A DNA stretch of 64,000 bases from Scytonema sp045865695 (lineage in GTDB: Bacteria > Cyanobacteriota > Cyanobacteriia > Cyanobacteriales > Nostocaceae). Where the stretch lies: assembly GCF_045865695.1 (NCBI RefSeq), contig NZ_BAACAP010000209.1, forward strand, positions 18,227-82,226, given 5' to 3'. Shown here piece by piece: positions 51,755 through 60,500 of this stretch. The notes under the pieces are model-generated. The model saw only the letters and a list, made by a program, of their open reading frames with translations, was not told where the DNA came from and made no database searches. A program made the position numbers and the translations under genes. How positions within the stretch are numbered: position 1 is the first letter of the stretch; the number at the start of each line of letters is the position of its first letter.

Positions 51755-54438
51755 CAAAACTGCCATCCCAAAGATAGTGTGGCTGTAAACGGAGAACCAG
51801 GATAAACTGCTAGCACGTCTGTAGCAGATTCAAAGTAATTAATATTGAACAAATTATTGAAACCCAGTACCGTGTTAAAGCCCTTGTTCTTATAAAATAG
51901 AGAGGCATCAGTACGGAAATAACTTGGCAAAGTAAAAGTGTTTGCCAAATCTCCCGACCTTTCTCCTACGTAAATAAAACCTAGACCAACTCCAAAGCCT
52001 TGCAAATCTCCTTTTGGAATAGTGTATGTAGTCCATAAACTGGCACTGTGTTCGGGTACAGAGTTCAGACGGTTACCGGAACGAAAACGATTGTCACTGG
52101 TAATTTCTGCATTAGTATAAGTGTAGGAAGCAATAATATTCCATCCCGGCAAGATTTCTCCCTGTGTAATTAACTCAACACCACGACTTTCTTGCTCACC
52201 TGTTTGTACAGAAAAACCGCGATTCACGGGATCGGGTGTGAGACCATTAGCTAATGTTATCTTGTATAGGGAAAGGTTTGTAGACAATTTACCGTTTAGC
52301 CAATCTGTTTTAATACCAACTTCATATTGAGTACCGAACCTGGGCTTAAAGACACTTCCATCAAAAGCTACTCCGACATTCTGTTCAAACGAACGAGTGT
52401 AATTAGCATAGAGAGATACAATTGTGTTAGGCTGATAAACAATACCTACAAAAGGACTGAAAACAGAGTCATCTTGACTAGTAACAACTGAAGTAATTTT
52501 GTTGTTCACTTCGTTATCTACATTGTCAAAACGTCCTCCTAAGACTAGATTGAAATTGTCTAACAGTGAAATCCGATCTTGAGCATAAACACCCCAAACA
52601 TCAACTTGAGTCTCTGTATTGGATCTCAACGTAATAGAGCCTAAAGGCTGATTGTAAACTGGATTAAATAAATCAAGCGGAGCTATCGACCGTCGAATCA
52701 AGTTAAATGGTAAAACATCTCTGTTAAAATCGAAGCCAAGCAATAATTGGTGTCCGATGCTACCTGTTTTGAACTTTCCTATTACGTGAGTATCTACAGC
52801 ATAGTTATCCCAATCGACTCCTTCAGGGAACAGTTGTGTAGTTCGATTGAGCAAGCGATTGTTAGATGCTAAACTCTGCCCAAAAGTACTTTGCTGTTCG
52901 TAGCGTAGTAACCAAGCCCGAAAAGAATTATTGAGCGACCAGTCTTTACTAAAATTATGTTCAAAGTTATAGCCAATACGGGTTGTCCGACGGTTGATAA
53001 AATCGCTAGGCTCTCCAATTGCTCTACTAATCGGAATTGTACCATTCGTATTAGGTAATACAGTTCCTACAGCAGGTAGTCCATTTGAACTGGGATCGCG
53101 CCGCTGTACTTCTGAATACTCTGCTTCAAAAGTCAGTTTTGTGTTCTTACCGATACGCCAGTTTATGATAGGTGAAACAAAGTAGTTTTCATTTTTATAA
53201 AAATCTGTAAAACTGTTAGCACGAGAGTAGGAAGCGTTGAGGCGATATAGAAGACTTTTATCATCTGTTACTGGACCTGATAGGTCAATTGCAGGTCTGA
53301 AGAAGTTGTATCCACCACGTGCTAGTTCAACAGCATAATATGGCTCTGGTAGAGGCTGTTTGGTTATTAAGTTAATTGTACCACTGGGTTGACCCGAACC
53401 ATAGAGAACTGAGGTAGGTCCTCGAAGGACTTCAATCCGGTCTATATTAGTAATTGGAGTTTCAACGCTGTTAATAACTCTGAGATCCAATAAGCGATTA
53501 CGCAGATAATTTCTACTTTGAAAGCCGCGAAGTAGATAAATATCCCCAAACCTACCAACAGGTTGAATACCAACCGTCCTAGCTGCATCTAAAATACTAA
53601 ACGATCCCCGATCTTGCAAGACCTGCCGAGGAATCACCTGAATTGACTGAGGAATGTTCCTTATTGGGGTGTCAGTCTTTGTTCCCACACTCGCGTTAGG
53701 GACTTGATAGCCTGTGTCTGGTGGAGCAGTCACGTCCAACTCAATCGGCGATTGCTGTTGCTGCTCAGTTACAGGTGGTGTTGGCTCTGGCGTATTTTGC
53801 CGTGCAGTGGATGCAGTAGTTGTTATTCTGAATACTAAACCTTCCTGTGGGCTATCAAACAACTCCACTACTGGCGTAAGAGCTTCACCTGTCACAGTTA
53901 ACCTAATACTGTTGGGAGCAATATTGGTAACAGTTACCTCAGTAATTCCTGCTATTGGCTTTAATTGACGAAAACTCTCTCCACCAGTCAAGCGCAACTG
54001 AGCGTTAGGTATGTCAGCAAGATAAGAGTTCCCCTCAGTTTTCGGAGTCACTTGCAAGCGATGTCTATCGACAAGCCGTTGCGCGTCTACGCTCTTCACA
54101 TTTGTCTCTAAAATTACCTCCAAACCCTTATCAGTGCTATAGACCTTCACTCCCGTCACTGATATGATTTCTGCTTGACCAGTGCGTGTCGGCGACTGTA
54201 CTAACTTTTGGGCGTCGGTCAGTGGATGCTCTATCTGGTTGAGACTCCGAATCTCTCGAATCGGTGCAACTGACTTTGTCATTATTGCTTGAGGTAATAG
54301 TTGCTGCTTACTAGCCGATCTTTCTGCCCCTATAATTGGGAGAGCGACAACACGCAGAGGCTTTATTGTCAACACCACTACTGAACCTGTTAGCAATAGA
54401 CTCTGCCAGAAAAAATAGTTTAATCTCTGGGGCTTCAT
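51754..54438 (-). CDS. TonB-dependent siderophore receptor with AMIN domain (module G)
   Basis: 894 residues. Signal peptide (NYFFWQSLLLTGSVVVLTI), AMIN domain (GVKVYSTDKGLEVILET to VVELFDSPQEG, with an insert DAQRLVDRH), linker, TonB-box-like IELDVTA, plug (RNIPQSIQVIPRQVL, LLRGFQSRNYLRNR, DRIEVLRGPTSVLYGSG), barrel ending LSLGWQF. It heads module G, the module nearest the NRPS genes, and is therefore a fair candidate for uptake of the endogenous siderophore. Confidence 0.95.
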   Translation of the reverse strand: MKPQRLNYFFWQSLLLTGSVVVLTIKPLRVVALPIIGAERSASKQQLLPQAIMTKSVAPIREIRSLNQIEHPLTDAQKLVQSPTRTGQAEIISVTGVKVYSTDKGLEVILETNVKSVDAQRLVDRHRLQVTPKTEGNSYLADIPNAQLRLTGGESFRQLKPIAGITEVTVTNIAPNSIRLTVTGEALTPVVELFDSPQEGLVFRITTTASTARQNTPEPTPPVTEQQQQSPIELDVTAPPDTGYQVPNASVGTKTDTPIRNIPQSIQVIPRQVLQDRGSFSILDAARTVGIQPVGRFGDIYLLRGFQSRNYLRNRLLDLRVINSVETPITNIDRIEVLRGPTSVLYGSGQPSGTINLITKQPLPEPYYAVELARGGYNFFRPAIDLSGPVTDDKSLLYRLNASYSRANSFTDFYKNENYFVSPIINWRIGKNTKLTFEAEYSEVQRRDPSSNGLPAVGTVLPNTNGTIPISRAIGEPSDFINRRTTRIGYNFEHNFSKDWSLNNSFRAWLLRYEQQSTFGQSLASNNRLLNRTTQLFPEGVDWDNYAVDTHVIGKFKTGSIGHQLLLGFDFNRDVLPFNLIRRSIAPLDLFNPVYNQPLGSITLRSNTETQVDVWGVYAQDRISLLDNFNLVLGGRFDNVDNEVNNKITSVVTSQDDSVFSPFVGIVYQPNTIVSLYANYTRSFEQNVGVAFDGSVFKPRFGTQYEVGIKTDWLNGKLSTNLSLYKITLANGLTPDPVNRGFSVQTGEQESRGVELITQGEILPGWNIIASYTYTNAEITSDNRFRSGNRLNSVPEHSASLWTTYTIPKGDLQGFGVGLGFIYVGERSGDLANTFTLPSYFRTDASLFYKNKGFNTVLGFNNLFNINYFESATDVLAVYPGSPFTATLSLGWQF

Positions 54439-55028
54439 TCAATCTTCCTCACACACACTCTAGCTCATCTGTCGCTTACCACACGCTAAGTTAAGGTATA
54501 AAGGGTAAGTAGAAAACTCATTACCCTTTATCCAAAACCCGATGACAATCTCACCCCAAAATTCTGCTCCTGGAATTGGGGTGGTAGCATCAGGTAAGTT
54601 ATTTAACTTAGTCTGAATATTACCAACTTAGTGAGTAAAATACCAGAGATATTTTTGTTACAAATCTTAAAAATATCATTCTCAATCTTGCGGTTCTGAT
54701 GGAGACAACTCATGATTGAGCTACTTAAATTGAGTGTTGAAGCCGTTTCTCATGAAAATCATTTGGGAAAGTGGTGTGAAGTTAACCAAAGTTTTTTGTC
54801 AGAGTCTCTTTACCAAACACAGTATTAAGCAGCCAATATTATTGGTAGTATCATAATACGATCCATATAACGCTCTTCCATTACTCTAGACAGAGGAAAA
54901 TAAGAAATCCTAAATTCGTTGGAATTTGGGATAGCACCTCGCATTCGATTCATCAACGCCATTAGTGTTGAAAAGCCATCAAGAGCGATCGCTAACTTGA
55001 GAGACAGCCTTGGTATGCGCTCGTTTAG
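54439..55028. other. Gap between uptake modules and NRPS region
   Basis: It contains the palindromic motif at 54620-54638. A 77-codon minus-strand frame at 54825-55058 (RIPRLSLKLAIALDGFSTLM) overlaps the oxygenase remnant on the other strand; I do not recognise it and leave it uncalled. Confidence 0.45.
54620..54638. promoter_or_regulatory. Palindromic uptake-gene motif before TBDR G
   Basis: TTACCAACTTAGTGAGTAA: left arm perfect, right arm 5 of 7, 182 bp upstream of the receptor start. Confidence 0.6.
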
Positions 55029-55134
55029 TTTATCATGTGTTCTGACAATTCTTGGCATATGGTGATAACAGTTTCACATCTTGCTAAACAGTCACAATTG
55101 ACTATGCAGATTGCATTTTGGACATCAGAAATCT
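55029..55134 (+). pseudogene. 3' fragment of a ninth oxygenase gene
   Basis: The plus strand encodes CSDNSWHMVITVSH, then QLTMQIAFWTSEI and a stop, matching the distal His and final strand of the small oxygenases. Everything upstream of it, including the H-x-D motif, is missing. Confidence 0.7.
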
Positions 55135-55148
55135 AGATCTGCACCTAA

Positions 55149-55895
55149 TTACTTATGACAGACAAAGTATACTGTGCTTGCCTCGCTACTATCAGCTAAA
55201 TCACGTTCTACATTGTAGTCATTAACTTCTGTAAATCCTACATTTTTTAGTGCAGACATAACTTCTTCTTTAAAATAACCTCTCACTAGCCAAGTATTAT
55301 CCAATCGCTGCCAATTTTTACTAACCAATTGAAATTGTGTAATATTAATTTGTCCTATTCGTTCTTCTGGGTTATATTGCCGTTTTAATGCCCAGGCATA
55401 ATCTTCTTTGACATCACCAAGGGTAGAATTATTCCAGGTTCCCTGATACATTTTATCCAACCGTAAGTCAAACATGAATAAGCCGTTTGATAGAAGTGTT
55501 GCATAGACATTTTTAAAAGTGCATAATAGCTCTTCAAGTTTTATAATATGATTTAGACCATACCCTGTTGAAACAACTCCATGAAACATAGATGGCAATT
55601 TAAAGAAGCGTGCATCATCAAGAATAAATTTACTATCAGGTGCATTTTGGAATGCATGACGTAAAAGATCTGCTGAACCATCAATTCCAGTTACCTGATA
55701 CCCTTTGTTTTGCAGTTTTTGAGCTAGATGTCCTGCACCACAACAGAGATCGAGAACGTGTGCTTTTTCTGGAAGATGTTGTAGCAGTAATTGTTCTACA
55801 TCCGATAACACCGAATCACTAGATTGTGGTCCCCAAGATTCGTTAATTATTCGAGCAAAAGTATCATACTCAGAATAGCGAGTTGTTGGAATCAT
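55149..55895 (-). CDS. Class I SAM-dependent methyltransferase
   Basis: 248 residues. SAM-binding motif I is VLDLCCGAGHLAQKL (about 47-61), followed by GIDGSADLL (acidic residue after strand 2) and the motif around ILDDARFFKLP. The C-terminal part (WLVRGYFKEEVMSALKNVGF) is a typical lid. It probably methylates a small molecule. It is the last gene downstream of the NRPS and aminotransferase on the same strand, 150 bases after the aminotransferase, so it may tailor the NRPS product (N- or O-methylation), but the spacing allows independence. Confidence 0.88.
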   Translation of the reverse strand: MIPTTRYSEYDTFARIINESWGPQSSDSVLSDVEQLLLQHLPEKAHVLDLCCGAGHLAQKLQNKGYQVTGIDGSADLLRHAFQNAPDSKFILDDARFFKLPSMFHGVVSTGYGLNHIIKLEELLCTFKNVYATLLSNGLFMFDLRLDKMYQGTWNNSTLGDVKEDYAWALKRQYNPEERIGQINITQFQLVSKNWQRLDNTWLVRGYFKEEVMSALKNVGFTEVNDYNVERDLADSSEASTVYFVCHK

Positions 55896-56048
55896 AAAAC
55901 GTTTATCCTTCTATTTCGTAAATTTTTGGGATAAATTAAGTATCTAAACAAAACGAAAAATTGTTTTGATAAAGATTAGAAAAATGGTTTTATCCTACTT
56001 AAGACAGTTATATTTATGACTTAGTACGTACATATTCAATTTTACATT

Positions 56049-57467
56049 TTAGTTAGTTAATTGGGCAGAATTAGTAGGTAAAAAGCCTCCAGATCGCAGT
56101 TCTTCTATGCTATCCTTAACAGCCCAAATCATGTAATCAATGTCTTCATTTGTATGAGCTGTTGATAAAAAGCCTCCACGTCCTCTTAGCATAATTCTCC
56201 TGTCGAGCAAGTGATACTTTAACAAATCTAAACCTGGCAAAGATACAGAATTATCAGTCAATACATAATTTGCTGAAAATGCAGAACCAAAAAGCGAACC
56301 AAAATTTGCCATGCGGATAGGCAATTCATCTTTTTCAAAGAAATCATTAAGTCTTTTGACCATTTGCGATGTGCGTTCATTCAATTGCTGCTGAAGAGTA
56401 AGTCCTTGGGTCTTTAAATGCTTAATTACGGCTCTTGCAGCAGCTATAGCTAGAGGATGTTTGCAGAAAGTTCCAGCAAAAAATGTGGTTTTTGCGTGGG
56501 GATAGGATGAATCACCATAATTCCACATACCACCGTCGATCCCATTCATGTAATCTGCTTTACCAGCAATGATACCAATCGGCATACCGCCACCGATAAT
56601 CTTTCCATAAGTAGCTAAATCTGCTTCAACGCCAAACCATGCTTGTGCTCCACCAAGATGAATTCGGAAGCCAGTCACCATTTCATCAAATATTAAAGTT
56701 ATTCCTGATTCTTTGGTTAATTGCCTCAATTCTTGAAGAAACTCTCGAGGTTGTAAGTTAGGTCGTCGGCTTTGCACTGGTTCAACCAAAATAGCCGCTA
56801 ATTCTTGCTCATGGGCTTTTATAATTTCAAGTGATTGTGAATTCCCATAATCTAAAACTAAAACATTATCGGCAATATTAGCTAGTATTCCAGGGGCAAT
56901 TGTTACTATTTTTGAATTGCCATTTTTTCTTTTTAATTCTACTAAAGTTCCATCAAAATGACCGTGATAGGAACCCGAAAAAATCACAATTTTCTCGCGC
57001 CCTGTAGCTGTTCTTGCTAAACGAATAGCCGTCATTACAGCTTCTGTTCCTGTATTGCTAAAGGCTACTCGTTCCATTCCTGTAAGTTCACAAACCCCTT
57101 CAGTAACCTCACCAATTAAATCGATTTGAGTACCTAACTGTATACCTTTTTCAAGTTGTACTATCAAAGCTTCCTTAATAAAAGATGGATTATGACCAAA
57201 CAAATTTATACCAGAACCCATTATAAAATCAACATACTCGTTGTCATCGATATCTCTTACTTTAGATCCCAGAGAGTGCTGGCAAACAATGGGATAACAC
57301 ATTTCTTTAAGAGGAAAATTAAATCCGTTAAACGCTTGATTATCAGCTAAAATTTGACGATAGGATTTTGCAAATTTTTTTGATTTGTTTGTACGCTTGT
57401 TATAGCGCTCGGTTATTCCTTGTAAATGTCTTCGCTGACGGGTATTTAAGCTTTCTATAGATACCAT
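56049..57467 (-). CDS. Class III PLP aminotransferase (GSA aminomutase-like), NRPS partner
   Basis: 472 residues of the class III aminotransferase fold. Seen: DNEYVDFIMGSGINLFGHNP near the N-terminus, SNTGTEAVMTAIRLAR (phosphate-binding region), GSYHGHFDG, LIFDEMVTGFR (PLP-binding Asp) and the Schiff-base Lys in TYGKIIGGGMPIG. The same class occurs as domains or partners in NRPS/PKS systems; MxcL of myxochelin biosynthesis is a GSA-aminomutase-like enzyme that turns the aldehyde released by a reductase domain into an amine. Here it lies 66 bases downstream of a C-A-PCP-reductase NRPS, so the same reaction is a reasonable inference. True haem-pathway HemL is less likely because of the extended N-terminus and location. 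Confidence 0.88.
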   Translation of the reverse strand: MVSIESLNTRQRRHLQGITERYNKRTNKSKKFAKSYRQILADNQAFNGFNFPLKEMCYPIVCQHSLGSKVRDIDDNEYVDFIMGSGINLFGHNPSFIKEALIVQLEKGIQLGTQIDLIGEVTEGVCELTGMERVAFSNTGTEAVMTAIRLARTATGREKIVIFSGSYHGHFDGTLVELKRKNGNSKIVTIAPGILANIADNVLVLDYGNSQSLEIIKAHEQELAAILVEPVQSRRPNLQPREFLQELRQLTKESGITLIFDEMVTGFRIHLGGAQAWFGVEADLATYGKIIGGGMPIGIIAGKADYMNGIDGGMWNYGDSSYPHAKTTFFAGTFCKHPLAIAAARAVIKHLKTQGLTLQQQLNERTSQMVKRLNDFFEKDELPIRMANFGSLFGSAFSANYVLTDNSVSLPGLDLLKYHLLDRRIMLRGRGGFLSTAHTNEDIDYMIWAVKDSIEELRSGGFLPTNSAQLTN

Positions 57468-57533
57468 GTTTCTGTTGTTTTAAATAAAATAATTGTGTGG
57501 TTTAACTTTAGCTTCTGGAAAGCAAGGCTCTTT

Positions 57534-60500
57534 CTAGCCATTGCTGGCTACTGAATCTGTCTGTTTTGAGGAACTTGCTATTTCATCACTCAGTAGTGGA
57601 GTTTTTAAAAAGCCGCTGCGAATGAGGTATGAGAAGTAAATACTAAACAATTCGCAATTGACTGGTGGACAGTTAATTGTGGTTCCAGCAAGTCCATTAA
57701 GTGTATTTTGGCAGTCTAATCTTGATACTTCTGTATTTGTAGTGCGAGCTCCCAATTCTTCAGAAAACATAGACATTAGTGGATATAAGGCATTTTCTTC
57801 ACTATTCTCGGCATTGAGTAACTCTGCTCGCCACTTATCCTCTGGAATTTGCACAAGTGGATAGTTAAACGAGCGAATATAATTAACAATCTGATTCCAG
57901 GGAACAGGGTGAGGATTAACTAAGTGAAAGGTTTTCCCCAGTGATTCTTTTTGCCAGGATAGGTGAACAATCGCTCTGCTCACATAATCTACAGGACTGA
58001 TATTTACCATCATGTTTCGGTCTGGAGCAGTACCAAGTTGGATACAGCCTTTAATCATTCTAAATGTGTGGTCGTTTGTATTACAGACACCAGTTTTGCT
58101 ACTTCCTGATATTCGTCCAGGTCTATAAATACAAATAGGAAGACCTCGTTCGCGAGCAATTGTGACTAACTTTTCAGCAACCCATTTACTCTGAGCGTAG
58201 CCACTTGATGGCATTTTGTTATGATTTATACTATTTTGTTCTAGAATAACTTCAACTCCAGAATAGCCACAAGAAACAACACTGGTGGTAGAAATGAAAT
58301 GTACAGGTTTGACCTTAATTTGACTTGCTAATCTTAAAACTTCCTGGGTTCCCAGAACATTAGTAGCTTTGAGTACATAGTATGGATAAGTAAAATTAAC
58401 TAATGCTCCATTGTGATAGATAATGTCAACCTTACTTGCTAGTACTTGAAATTGTTCTTGAGAAAGACCTAACAGTGGTTGAGATAAGTCTCCTACAACT
58501 GGAATAATTTGGCAGCTTTTAGATTCATCCCAAAGTAAATAGGATTTTAATGTGCTTTGAATCTTCTTCTTTCCTGATTCAATATTGTTAGAGCGCACTA
58601 AACAGTAGATATTTGCTTGAGTTTGTTGCAGAAGTTCATAGAGTAAAAAAGCTCCTAGGAAGCCTGTAGCTCCAGTTAAAAAGATTGTTGGATTTAAGAT
58701 ATTCGGGTTATAGGTCAAGCTAACCCCGCAGATTGCCGGATCTAAGACAGCTTCAGCCAAAAGCGTCGCAAAAGTTTCCGCCTGCATTTTGGTAGAGGAT
58801 TCTGTCTTTTGGGTTTTCTCAAGACTCTCGGCTACCCCTGCGATAGTAGGAACTTCAAATAGAGAGCGTAAGGACAGCTCAACTTTGAAAGTTTTTCGTA
58901 CCTGAGCAAGTAATTGAGTGAGGAGCAGGGAATGTCCACCCAATTCAAAGAAGTTGTCGTGAATACCCACTTGTTCTAGATCTAAGACTTTTGCCCAAAT
59001 TTCAGCTACCTGTTTCTCTACTGAAGTGCGTGGTGCCACATAAAATTGTTCTAGCTCAGGACAAGTTTGTTCGGGTGCTGGCAATTTTTGGCGATCTACT
59101 TTTCCATTGGGTGTGAGTGGCAGCGCTTTTAATAGTACGAAAGTTGAAGGAACCATATACTCAGGCAGTTTACTTAGAGAGAAGCTGCGGAGGTTACTGA
59201 TGAGTGTTGAGTAAAGATTTTGACTTCGTAGCTTTGAATTTGGAACTATGTATGCTACTAGCCGCTTGTCACCAAGTACCTTCTCTCTAACTAAGACTAC
59301 AACCTCCTGCACTGCTGAATATTTCCTCAGTACTGCCTCAATTTCTCCCAATTCGATTCGGAAACCTCGTATTTTCACCTGGTAGTCTACTCTTCCGAGG
59401 AATTCTAGGTTTCCGTTTGGTAAGTAGCATACTTTATCCCCTGTTCTGTACAGTTGGGTTCCAAAATGATCCGTGAAGGGATTAGGAATGAATCGCTCCG
59501 CTTGTTCTTCATGTCGATTTAGATAACCCCTAGCTAACCCTGCCCCACCGATGTACAGTTCTCCTGGTACACCGATAGGCACGGGTCGCAACTCCGTATC
59601 TAGCACGTAAACTTGCGTATTGGCTAGAGGGCGTCCAAGGGGAACTGTTTTAGATTTTGGATTTTGGATTCCAAGTAAGCCTGGGAATGAGGATTCTAGA
59701 TTAGTACAAAGTTGGTCAGGAAATTCAACTAGATAGGTTAAAGTACCAACTGTTGTTTCTGTTGGTCCGTAATGGTTCATAATCTGGCAGTTTGGTTTTT
59801 GTCGCTGGATAATCTCAATCAGATCCCAGCTCAAGGCTTCACCTCCAAGAATCAGACACTGACGGGGTAAGACAGATTCTTGTAGGGAAGATGTTAAGAG
59901 AGCAGTTAGATGAGAGGGAACTATCTTAAGACAGTCAATGGGATGGCAACGAAAGTAATCGAAAAGTGCTTTTGGGTCTGATGCTCGCTCCTGAGAAATT
60001 ATATATAAGCATCCCCCCGTACACAAGGCTGAAAAGATTACCGTGTTGCCTAAGTCTGCTGCAAAAGTGGAAACTGTCGCAAAGCTGGCTTCTGCTGGCA
60101 AGTTCAGTCTATATAAAATTGCATATAGGTAATTGGCGAGTTGCCGATGTTCGATAGCAACACCCTTGGGTTTGCCTGTGGAACCAGAGGTAAAGATTAC
60201 GTAAAGTAGGTTTTCAGGTTTCACTAAAGTTTGAGGATTATCTCGAGCTTCTTGAGTAATTACTTGCCAGTCTGTGTCTAAGCAAATTATCCGGGCTGCA
60301 TTTTCAGGAAGCTTCTTGACTAGCGACTGCTGTGTCAACAGGATTGATGCTTGAGTATCTTGCAACTGTAAGGCTAAGCTGTGTGTTGGTATTGCTGAAT
60401 CTAGGGGTACATAAGCTGCGCCTGCTTTGAGAATGCCTAGCACTCCAATAATGAGATTGAGCGATCGCTCAATGTATATCCCTACGAGTACCTCTGGTTT

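Noticed and set aside
54825..55058. Minus-strand frame of 77 codons
   Set aside because: Overlaps the oxygenase remnant on the other strand; composition is not decisive and no family was recognised.
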